From positions 1 to 47,500 of the forward strand of contig CAUYUJ010018490.1 of assembly GCA_963575745.1 (NCBI GenBank): a stretch of 47,500 bases of DNA, given 5' to 3'. Positions within the stretch are counted from its first letter, which is position 1. Every line of letters starts with the position of its first letter. Below the pieces are notes generated by a model, which had not been told where the DNA came from, searched no databases, and saw nothing but the letters and a program-made list of their open reading frames with translations. The position numbers and the translations under genes are program-made. Positions 38,985-47,500 of the stretch are shown here, piece by piece. Source of the stretch: Prorocentrum cordatum (Eukaryota; Sar; Dinophyceae; Prorocentrales; Prorocentraceae).

Positions 38985-40725
38985 AAACCTCCTTGGTTGG
39001 GTATTCGTTTTGAAAAGAGCACTGCGGTCGCGTCCTCCCGCCCCCCCTCCCGCCTGCCTCCCGCCTCCCGCCCCCCTCCGTCTTGTCTCCTCTTGCCGTA
39101 CCTGGGGGCTGCGATCTGCGAAACTGTCGCCACTTTCGAGGGCTGCTGGTAGGTCCAGCGGAGTGAGGCACCGCGCAGACCTGAGCGAGACCTCGCCGTC
39201 CCTGGGGAGCTGTGATCTGCGAAACTGTCGCCATTTTCGAGGGCTGTTGGTGGGTCCGGCGGGGTGGGACACTGCGCAGACCTGAGCGAGACCTCGCCGT
39301 CCCTGGGAGGCTGCGATCTGCGAGACTGTCGCCACTTTCGAGGGCTGCTGGTGGCTCCAGCGGAGTGAGGCACCGCGCAGACCTGAGCGAGACCTCGCCG
39401 TCCCTGGGGAGCTGTGATCTGCGAAACTGTCGCTAATTTCAAGGACTGCTGGTGGGTCCAGCGGGGTGGGACACTGCGCAGACCTGAGCGAGACCTCGCC
39501 GTCCTTGGGGGGGCTGTGATCTGCGAAACTGTCGCCACTTTCGAGGGCTGCTGGTGGGTCCAGCGGAGTGAGGCGCCGCGCAGACCTGAGCGAGACCTCG
39601 CCGTCCCTGGAGGGCTGCGATCTGCGAAATTGCCACCTTTTTCGAGGGCTGCTGGTGGGCTCGCCCCTTTCGAAGGTTGCTGGTGGGTCCAGCGGAGCGA
39701 GGCACTGCGCAGACCTGAGCGAGACCTCGCCGTCCCTGGGGGGCTGTGATCTGCGAGACTGTCGCCACTTTCGAGAGCTGCTGGGGGGTCCGGCGGAGCG
39801 AGGCACCGCGCAGACCTGAGCGAGACTTCGCCGGGGCCCAGCAGAGTGAGGCACCGCGCAAACCTGAGCGAGACCTCGCCGTCCCTGGGGGGCTGCGATC
39901 TGTGAAACCGTCGCCACTTTCGAGGGCTGCTGGTGGGTCCAGCGGGGCGGGGCACTGCGCAGACCTGAGCGAGACCTCGCCGTCCCTGGGGGGCTGCGAT
40001 CTGCGAAACTGCCGCCTTTTTCGAGGGCTGCTGGTGGGTCCAGCGGAGTGAGGCACTGCGCAGACCTGAGCGAGACCTCGCCGTCCCTGGGGGGCTGTGA
40101 TCTGAGAAACTGTCGACACTGTCGAGGGCTGCTGGTGGGTCCGGCGGAGCGAGGCACTGCGCAGACCTGAGCGAGACCTCGCCGTCCCTGGGGGGTGACG
40201 ACCTGCGAAACTGTCGCCACTTTCGAGGGCTGCTGGTGGGTCCAGCGGAGTGAGGCGCCGCGCAGACCTGAGCGAGACCTCGCCGTCCCTGGGGGGCTGC
40301 GATCTGTGAAACTGTCGCCACTTTCGAGGGCTGCTGGTGGGCTCGCCCCTCCTTTCGAAGGTTGCTGGTGGGTCCGGCGGAGTGAGGCACTGCGCAGACC
40401 TGAGCGGGACCTCGCCGTCCCTGGGGGGCCATGTCATCTTGTTGTTGCCCCGCCGACGTTCCAAGCACCCTGCCCACAGTCTCCGTTTGGACTTCGCGTC
40501 TTCCTTAGTGACTCAGGGGTTCACTTAGTTACTCATCGTTTTTCCCTTGATTGGGGACTTGCGAAACTTCCGAATGCCGCTCGCAGAAGTATATGCGTCC
40601 ATGTCACGTCGCCGACTTCTCGACGAATCTCCCCAGCCATCCCTGCCCCGCACTGCGCAAAGGTTGGGTACGTCGCCAGGGTACTGTTTTGTTTAACCCT
40701 CACTGGTGTCATTGTTCTTCCCAAC
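38985..40725. repeat. Minisatellite-bearing element M, copy 1
   Basis: The left flank TTGGGTATTCGTTTTGAAAA, AGAGCACTGCGGTCGC and a C/T-rich spacer lead into the repeat array. The right flank ends in AAGGTTGGGTACGTCGCCAG and TTTAACCCTCACTGG. Both flanks recur around arrays 2 and 3. Confidence 0.7.
39109..40430. repeat. 101-bp minisatellite, array 1 (about 13 units)
   Basis: Unit starts (CTGCGATCTGCGAAACTGTC or close) fall at 39109, 39210, 39311, 39412, 39514, 39615, 39744, 39893, 39994, 40095, about 40196 and 40298, so the period is 101 bp with a few longer units. Each unit also has CGAGGGCTGCTGGTGGGTCC and GCGCAGACCTGAGCGAGACC. Complete or nearly complete open frames on the minus strand, up to 674 codons, are a by-product of the repeat. 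Confidence 0.95.
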
Positions 40726-43030
40726 CTTCCTGCGTTGGGTACTCGTTTTCCGTGGTCTCCGTCCTCCCGCCCTCGTGCTCCTCTCCTCCCTCCTCTCTTC
40801 GCTCCTTCTCTTCTCTCGTTGACGGTGCGCTGTCCTGCCTTGTGCCCGGGAGGCGTCGGGGGGGCTGCGCTCTGCGAAGCTGTCGCCACTTTCGAGGGCT
40901 GCTGGGGGGGGGGCCAGCAGAGTGGGCATCTGCCGCAGACTCAGATTGGACCTCGCCATCCCTGGGGCGGTGCGCTCTGCGAAACTGTGGCCACGTTCGA
41001 GGGCTGCCGGGGGGGGGGGCAGCATAGTGGGTGCTCACCGCAGACTCAGATGGGACCACGCCATCCTTGGGGCGCTGCGATCTGCGAAACAGTCGCCACT
41101 TTTGAGGGTTGCTGGGGAGCCAACATAGTGACATTCGCGGCAGACTCAGACTAGACCTCGCTATCCCTGGGGCGCTGCGATCTGCGAAACTGTCGCCACG
41201 TTCGAGGACTGCACTGCTGGGTGTGGGGGGGGGCAGCATAGTGGGTGCGCGCCGCAGATTCAGGTTAGACTCCGCCATCCCTGGGGCGCTGCGATATGCG
41301 AACTGTCGCCACATTCGAGGGCTGCTGGGGGGCAAGCATAGTGGGTACTCGCCGCAGATTCAGGTTAGACTCCGCCATCGCTGGAAGGCTGCGATCTGCG
41401 GAGCGGTCGCCACTTCCGAGGGCTGCTGGGGCGGCCAGCATGGGAGGCATTCGCTGCAGATTTTGATTAGCCCTCGCCATCCCTGGGGGGTTGTGATCTG
41501 CGAGAAGTGTCGCCACGTTCGAGGGCTGCTGGGGGGCGTAGCATATATTGTGTACTGGTGCAGATTCAAATTAGACTCCGCCATCTCTGGAAGGTTGCGG
41601 TATGCGAAGCCGTCGCCACTTTCGAGGGCCGCGGGGGGGGGGGCAGCATAGAGGGGTATTCGCCGCAGATTCAGATTAGACCTCGCCATCCCTGGGGGGC
41701 TGCGATCTGTGACGCCGTCGCCAGTTTCGAGGGCTGCGGGGGGCCAACATAGTGGGTACTCGCCGCAGACTCCGATTTGATCTCGCCATCCCTGGGGCGC
41801 TGCGATCTGCTAAGCTGTCGCCACTTTCGAGGGCTGCTGGGGGGGGGGCAGCATAATGGGCATTCGCAGCAGATTCAGGTTAGACTCCGCCATCGCTGGA
41901 AGGCTGCGATGTGCGACGCCGTCGCCACCTTCGAGGACTGCTGGGGGGCCGTCACAATGGGTACTCGCCGCAGGCTCAGATTAGACCTCGCCATCCCTGG
42001 GGGGCTGCGATCTGTGAAACTGTCGCCACGTTCGAGGGTCATTGGGGGGGGGGCACCATAGTGGGAATTCGCCGCATATTCAGACTAGACCTCGCCGTCC
42101 CTGGGGCGCTGCGATCTTGCGAAATTGCTGCCACGGTCGAGGGCTGCTGGGGGGGGTCATCATAGTGGGTACCCGCCGCATATTCAGATTAGACCTCGTC
42201 ATCCTTGGGGGGCTGCGATCTGCGAAACTGTCGCCACGTTCGAGGGCTGCAAGGGGGGGGCAGCATAGTGGGTACGCGCCGCAGATTGAGATTAGACCTC
42301 GCCATCCCTGGGACGTTGCGATCTGCAAAAGTATTGCCACTTTCGAGGGTTGCTGGGGGAGCCAGCACAGTGGGTACTCGCCGCAGAGTCAGGTTAGACT
42401 TCGCCATCGCTGGAAGGCTGCGATCTGCGACGCCGTCGCCACTGTCGGGGCTGCTGGGGGAGCCATCATCGGGGGCACTCGCCGCAGATTGGGAATAGAC
42501 CTCGCCATCCCTGGGGGGGCTGCGATCTGCGAAAGCGTCGCCACTTTCGAGGGCTGCTGGGGGGCGCAGCATAAATTAGACTCCGCCATCTCTGGAAGGT
42601 TGCGATGTGCGAAGCCGTGGTCACTTTCGAGGGCTGCTGGGGGGGGGGGCAGCATAGGGAGTACTCGCCGCAGATTGGGATTAGACCGCTTGCCGTTCGC
42701 ACCCCCTTGTCACCTTCTCCATGGTGCTGCTGCCGCGATGGCCCCCCGCCCCCACAATTCCGTCATTCTTGCCCGTCGTTCCCGCCCCCTTTTCTTCTTC
42801 AAGTTTGGGGCCCCACTCCTCGTCCTGTTGATCGTTGTCCTGTGAGTCGTGCAGCGTGCGCACATCCCATGTAGCTTGCACAACAGATCGCCGCGCCTGC
42901 ACTGTCGTTGTTCCTGTCAATGTTGGCCTACGTCATGTCCCATTCGAAGCAAATTGGTTGGGTACGTCGCGGATATTGTTTGTGTTCCTTGTTTGAACCC
43001 TCGCAGGACTCGTGGACCCAAGACGTTTTC
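40725..43030. repeat. Minisatellite-bearing element M, copy 2
   Basis: Left flank GCGTTGGGTACTCGTTTTCC and a C/T-rich spacer. Right flank TGTGAGTCGTGCAGCGTGCG, CATGTAGCTTGCACAACA and TTGGTTGGGTACGTCGCGGA, then GTTTGAACCCTCGCAGGACT. It begins where copy 1 ends. Confidence 0.68.
40864..42690. repeat. 101-106 bp minisatellite, array 2 (about 18 units)
   Basis: Related to array 1 but with poly-G of variable length after GGGCTGCTG and with CAGCATAGTGGGTACTCGCC and GCAGATTCAGATTAGACCTC in place of the array 1 middle. Successive starts of GCTGCGATCTGCG lie about 100-106 bp apart. Confidence 0.93.
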
Positions 43031-43370
43031 TTATTGATGATGAGTGTATGGTTGTCTTTGTGTGTTTGATTGCATGGAATGTGTATTGCTTTTGATTGTA
43101 TGGATTTCTGACTGCTTTTATTGTGGTTATTTCTCGTTGTTTCTGATTGCATGGGTTTCAGAGTGCGCTTGATTGTATGGAGTTATCTTTGTATTTGATT
43201 GTGTTGATTTCTGATTGTTTTTGATTGCGCCGAGAAGAGGGGAGATGAAGAGGAGAAAGATGAAGACGAAAGTATGATGATGATGATGATGCTGCTGATG
43301 ATGATGATGATGCTGATGCTGATGATGATGATGCTGCTGATGATGATGCTAGTCTTAATTTTCACCCTTG
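42985..43370 (-). repeat. Inverted relative of the 34955-35230 module, and ATG microsatellite
   Basis: GATTGTATGG and TTGATTGC units (43040-43230) are the complement of the ACAATCAAA units at 35050-35190. The ATGATGATG and CTGATG run at 43272-43350 mirrors its CATCATC part. Confidence 0.6.
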
Positions 43371-44365
43371 CACACACAAGCCACCTACACAAAGATACCA
43401 CCCTTACTGAGGTACCCCCCCACTCTCTTCCTCCCTCCCCCCCACCCAGTGGAGAGGGGAGGGGGTATAAATCAGGGGGAGGGGCCCGCCACTCGCGCTG
43501 GAGGGGGGGAGAGCACGGCCAATACAGCATGACGGACCCATCTTTGCCCACTGATGCCAAGTCTAACCGACCAGGGCCAGTGCTCAACCGACCAGAAAGC
43601 CGACTCGTACCAATTACGATCGGCCATCTTACGCCGTACACCTCAGGACTCTGAGCTCACAGGAGGAAAGGATACCCATACCGCTACCCTTCGGCCGTTT
43701 TCTCCTTGTTGGGCCTCCTGGGAGGTTTTCGTCGCCTCCGCTGGATTCGCTTCGAAATTCTGGTCAGGACACACGACGGGAGAGGTCCGGGGAGCAGCGG
43801 TATCGGTACCTTTTTCGCTTCCCCATGGGACGCAATGCTTAAATGTGAACATCTGTTCTGGGAAGCAAAACGAGTGTCAGAGTTGGAGGCGGTACCAAGT
43901 TATTGCGTTCCTTGCGGGGGCGGTGTAGGTGTCAATATGAGCAGCGAACAATTGTCATACCAGAGCTCGATGATTATCGTGTCAGAGTGGTGCACAGCAG
44001 TTGTAGAATGCTTCGCGTTATTTTAACTTCAATGTGAAGACTGTATACCGTCCACTTGAGAGTTGCTTAGGTTTCATCCATCAGCGACTTCCGTTGTGCA
44101 CGTGAGCGAAATATGTGGGAATTCGCCCGAGCATTCAACAGTTCCAAATGAGAAGTTTATGTTACCCGATTGGGAAGTGTGATGTATTAGATGAAAACAA
44201 TCAGGTGCGCAGCTTACACATGGGAACTGTCCGCTGTCACGTGAGACGTGGAAGTGTTCGTACTACTGCGTGAGACCCGTAGAGCGGAATCCTTTCATGC
44301 GAGAATTGGTTAAGTGCCACATGACAAGGCATGCGCGGTCCCGCGCAATATGTATGTGATTCCCA
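43370..44365. other. No recognisable gene
   Basis: Largely unique sequence, AT-richer from about 43930. Short + frames at 43554-43928 and 43706-44026 lack motifs. A TATAAAT at 43457 is noted but not supported as a promoter. Confidence 0.3.
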
Positions 44366-45500
44366 ACCCTTCTGCATTGGGCACTCGTTTTGAATAGAGC
44401 ACTGCGGTCGCACACCTTCTCCCGCCTCCCTCTTCCTCTCATCCCTCCTACTTGCCTGCTACCCTGCCTCCTATCTCGCCGTCCTGCCTGGATGCTCGGT
44501 GGGGGGCTGCAATCTGCGGAACTGTCGCCATCTTCGAGGGTTGCTAGGGGGGGGCGGCGGAGTGAGGCACCGCCCAGACTCAGATTAGACCTCGCCATCC
44601 CTGGGGGGGTGCGATCTGCGAAACAGTCGTCACCTCCGAGGGTTGCTGTCGGGTTCAGCGGAGTGAGGCATCACCCCGACTCAGACTAGACCTCGCCATC
44701 CCTGGGGAGGTGCGATCTGCGAAACAGTCGCCAAGTTCGAAGGCAGCTGGGGGTTCAGCGGAGTGAAGCACCACCCAGACTCGGATTAGACCTCGCCAAC
44801 CCTGGGAGGCTGCGATATACCAAACTGTCGCCACTTTCGAGGGCTGTTTGGGGGGTTCAGAACGATGAGACAACACGCAGACTCAGACTAGACCTCGCCA
44901 TCCCTGGGGGCTGCGATCTGCGAAACAGTCGCCACGTTCGAGGGCTGCTGGGGGGTGCAGCGGGGCGCTGTCGCGGGCCGCCCGCAGACCTGGTTGCGCG
45001 CCTTCGAGCGTTTAGCTCCCGCACTGAAAAGGTGCAGGACGGAAGCAAGGATGCTGGCGGGCGAGCTATCCTCGCTCGCTTTTTGTTCCAATGATAAGAA
45101 AGTGGTATCACTTGGTCGACCGCCGCGGCGACATGGCGCAGGCAGCGCTGCATCTTTAGCGTACCACCGACAAAAGCAACAGTTTTCGGTCTCCTCCCGT
45201 CACATTCGTCGTCTTCCTCTGCCCCCGGCAACCTTCCCTCTGCTGCTGCCGCGCTGGCGGTTCGGCCCTCCGCGCGTCCGTGTCCTTTTTTCATTCCCGC
45301 CCTTATGTCCTCCTCAAGCCCAGGCCCTCGTTGTTCGTCCTTCTGCTGGTGTCTTGTGAGTCGTGCCACGCGAGCGTATTCAATGTAGTTCGCGCAACAT
45401 ACAACGGCGCGTTCTGCCATTGTCCTGGCAAGCTTGGGCCAAGTCCTTTTGCCACTTGATGCAGATGGGCTGGGTACGTCACAGGGTAGTTGTTCGGCCG
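44365..45500. repeat. Minisatellite-bearing element M, copy 3
   Basis: Left flank TTCTGCATTGGGCACTCGTT and AGAGCACTGCGGTCGCAC; right flank TGTGAGTCGTGCCACGCGAG, AATGTAGTTCGCGCAACA and GGGCTGGGTACGTCACAGGG, parallel to copies 1 and 2. Confidence 0.68.
44506..44960. repeat. About 101-bp minisatellite, array 3 (5 units)
   Basis: Unit starts near 44508, 44610, 44712, 44811 and 44908. The units mix features of array 1 (GGAGTGAGGCACC) and array 2 (GACTCAGATTAGACCTCGCC). Confidence 0.93.
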
Positions 45501-45800
45501 TGGTATAGTGCCAGATGGAAATTGCACCGGTTCTGCCTGAGATTGCCATGCAGGTGCCATGTGGGAAGCGTCCGGCGTGCAGGTGGGAGTTGCTGACGTT
45601 CCAAAAAAAGGGTTTCATGCATTTGCGCGTTGAACGTGTAAATGTCCGATAAATGGAGATTGGCATACTATCCGCAGTGTGGCCCACATCGTCTTGATTT
45701 CGATAGGGGACTCGACAGCTCCCATATCACATTTGTATTGCATTCGTGTTTTCATGCCGAATTGATTCGAATAAGGTTGTAATAGTTGTCATTGTAGTAA
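45500..45800. other. No recognisable gene
   Basis: Sequence between copy 3 of element M and the degenerate repeats; no motif or repeat was recognised. Confidence 0.3.
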
Positions 45801-45965
45801 AAACCGTAAAGGGTCCCCCTGGGGTCCCACAAGGTCGTTAGGATCTCCCAGAGTTCCCGTGAAATTCCCCGGGGATTTTGCACGGATCAGTCAAGAATCC
45901 CGTAAGGATCTCTCGAGGGTCTCGTAAGGATTTTCCAGGAAGTTTGTCTAGCTCTTTTGAAGATT
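45800..45965. repeat. Degenerate short tandem repeats
   Basis: CGTAAGGATCTCTCGAGGGT, CGTAAGGATTTTCC and GTTAGGATCTCCCAGAGTTC are variants of one roughly 28-32 bp unit. Confidence 0.5.
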
Positions 45966-46077
45966 TCTCGAGGCGTTTGAAATTGGTTCGTACATAGTTG
46001 GGAGTGGTTGGAAGCGGTTCAATCTTTTCTAGTTGGTTGTAATGTGTCCAAGTTCTGGCCAATGCCCCCCTGAGTGC

Positions 46078-46510
46078 GGACAAACGACGACGACGTAAGA
46101 CGACGACGAAAGACGAAAGACGACGACGAAGACGATAGATGGCCGCCGTCGCCGACGACGACGACGACGATGGTTGCGACGACCGTCGACGATGACGACG
46201 ACGACGACGGCCGACCCGTGATAGTTTCCCGCCCGCGCGCTTTGGTGTCCCGCACGATTGGGTTGCCCGGTCTGATGTGCCACTTGCCGGGCCCGACGGT
46301 TGCCCGGTCTGATGTGCCACTTGCCGGGCCCGACGCACCCGCGTCAATGTCCCGCCCAGCCGAGACGCCAGGCTTTGGTGTCCCGCCCGCCCGACCCTCC
46401 CGCCGGCTATCGTGTGCTTCATGCGTCGTCGTCTGTCGTCGCCGTCGTCGTCGACGAGGCGTCGCCGTCGTCGTCGTCGTCGTCGTCGTCGTCGGCGTCT
46501 TCGTCTTCGT
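46078..46510. repeat. GAC/GTC inverted repeat enclosing a 37-bp duplication
   Basis: GACGAC units (46078-46212) face GTCGTC units (46422-46500), so the two ends can pair. The segment between holds an exact 37-bp tandem duplication at 46261-46297 and 46298-46334, starting GGTTGCCCGGTCTGATGTGC, plus repeated GTCCCGC.CG motifs. Confidence 0.8.
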
Positions 46511-46519
46511 CTGCTGCTG

Positions 46520-47240
46520 CGAAGGGGGCGGGTGCGCAGAATTCCTCTGTTTTGACCCCGCCCCCTTCCTCGGAGGGGGGGGGGGCAGGAGGAGGAGACG
46601 GGCGTGGATAGGCCGCTTTCGCAGGGGTCGGTGGCTATTTGCTTGGAGGATGTTGTACGCGATGAAGGCCTAAAGCGGAGGATGCGGAAAGCACACAAGA
46701 CCCGAACGTTGTTCAATGATTGTTGGAATTTGGGGTCGACCCCCCAGGGTTGACAAAACAGGCCAAGAGGCCTCCAAGAGAGTCCCGGGACGTTCCCTTG
46801 GGACCAGTTTGGATTATGTTCGAGTGTGAGATCTGCGGCCACGCTCCAAGGCTTCGGCACAGGTCACGCGTGAAGCCCCCCGCCGGGGATGAAAGCGTCC
46901 AAGAGCACCGAGAACACCGGGGTTCCAGGTCCGTGGAGCTGTTGCAGTGTTCAACATTCGGTGCGATCGAAATGGTTACGGAAAGAATGGAGACGAAGAC
47001 CAACAGCAGTCCATGCTCAGTTTGAACAGGATTTGCTGTCGGTGTCGCCGCGGACGCTGTTCATTTGAGACAGAAGGCCGCCGATCAATCAGTAGCAAAC
47101 AGTAGGGGACTTTTGAAAAAATCGGTGTGGACAACATTTGTTCTTGGGCATGCTCAGCTCGGAGAGTTCGAAGGGACTTGAGGGCAGTTCATTCAGTCCT
47201 TCACTTCACGGTGGCGGATTACTGTCATCGGACCCCTTGT
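46520..47240. other. No recognisable gene
   Basis: A + frame at 46720-47025 contains MFECEICGHAPRLRH but has no other support. The rest shows no motif. Confidence 0.25.
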
Positions 47241-47243
47241 CGC

Positions 47244-47269
47244 TCCGTGCGCAGCCATTTTGGCCCAGG
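47244..47269 (+). other. Mutated relict spliced leader
   Basis: TCCGT, a 4-base insertion GCGC, then AGCCATTTTGGC and CCAGG. Apart from the insertion and two changes near the 3' end this follows the DinoSL. It lies 48 bp before the ATG of the frame at 47317. Confidence 0.5.
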
Positions 47270-47316
47270 GTGATGCGCGCCTCTGGCGGAAAGGTGGCGC
47301 TCGAGCCTCGCATGCC

Positions 47317-47500
47317 ATGGGCCACAGGTCGCTGGGTGGCCTGCTCGAGGCCCTGGCCGCCGCCGGCGACGGCGACGGGATCGGCGACGAGTGCGTCGAG
47401 GATGAGGAGGATGAGGAGGACGAGAGCTCTTCCCAGCGCAAGCTCGTGTACCAAAGGCGCGCGGTGCGCCCATCGGGCAGGGCGATGTCGATCTTCCGCC
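47317..47500 (+). CDS. Possible 5' end of a protein gene, runs off the window
   Basis: The ATG at 47317 opens a frame to the window end: MGHRSLGGLLEALAAAGDGD, then an acidic stretch (CVEDEEDEEDE), then a basic stretch ending SGRAMSIFR. The frame is open upstream to a TGA at 47179. The mutated relict spliced leader just upstream would fit a retroposed gene whose 5' leader keeps an old SL. Three overlapping minus-strand frames are Ser/Ala-rich complements. No family was recognised from 61 residues. Confidence 0.35.
   Translation, partial: MGHRSLGGLLEALAAAGDGDGIGDECVEDEEDEEDESSSQRKLVYQRRAVRPSGRAMSIFR

Noticed and set aside
38453-40477. 674-codon minus-strand open frame over minisatellite array 1
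   Set aside because: The 101-bp unit happens to lack stops in several frames; the same repeat peptides appear in three overlapping frames on that strand. Nothing supports translation.
43440-43475. TATAAAT as a promoter
   Set aside because: Dinoflagellate core promoters are not known to use a canonical TATA box, and no gene follows.
39109-44960. Regularly spaced repeats resembling a CRISPR array
   Set aside because: The units are about 101 bp and similar over their full length, with no short constant repeat and unique spacers. The context is eukaryotic.
46720-47025. Zinc-finger gene suggested by CEICGH
   Set aside because: Only one Cys pair is present, with no further ligand at a suitable distance and no other support for the frame.

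Overview
The window looks like nuclear DNA of a dinoflagellate with a large, GC-rich, repeat-laden genome. The direct evidence is an exact copy of the dinoflagellate spliced-leader (DinoSL) sequence at 25336-25357, followed at once by a second, truncated copy (25358-25372). This is the relict-SL signature of trans-spliced mRNAs that were reverse-transcribed and put back into the genome. A mutated relict SL lies near the right edge (47244-47269). Gene density is very low, simple repeats are abundant, and there is a decayed Ty1/copia-type retrotransposon. No complete, undamaged protein gene can be supported. A large prorocentroid or gonyaulacoid genome fits, but I cannot name the species.

Layout. 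0-6 kb: an Ala/Pro-rich reading frame split by an inverted-repeat element, then several hairpin elements. 6-6.75 kb: GA and TA/CATA microsatellites. 6.8-11.2 kb: a degraded copia element (LTR, primer-binding site, gag, protease, RT, RNase H; no recognisable integrase). 11.2-14.7 kb: more hairpin elements, ACAG, GGCA, TCC, TTTG and GGA repeats. 16-17.4 kb: CA-repeat mosaic. 17.6-22.3 kb: 155-bp tandem units, a three-level nest of insertions and degenerate tandem repeats. 24.2-24.8 kb: two hairpin elements. 25.3-27.2 kb: relict SLs followed by a decayed zinc-finger/coiled-coil coding sequence. 28-31 kb: weak coding relics. 31-35 kb: very long GGA/GGGGA purine tracts. 35-39 kb: two copies of one element in inverted orientation. 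39-45.5 kb: three arrays of a roughly 101-bp minisatellite inside homologous flanks. 46-46.5 kb: a GAC/GTC inverted repeat. The last 180 bases may open a gene that leaves the window.

The most interesting result is a set of short non-autonomous inverted-repeat elements (families A, B and C here). They have unrelated interiors, but the best-preserved copies end in T...A (several in TCG...CGA) and are flanked by perfect 5-bp target-site duplications: AGAGT, GCCGT and ATCGG for A; AGGAC and GAAGA for B; GAGGA and GCCAT for C. A further family (D) sits in the copia RNase H domain with a 5-6 bp duplication. A mariner-like mini-element with a TA duplication sits in one family A copy. These nests give a relative order of insertion, and removing the insertion restores the host frame or host repeat.

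The genes do not form a pathway or operon. The window is mainly a record of retroposition, miniature-transposon activity and simple-repeat expansion. Alignments were made by eye; identities and family extents are approximate.
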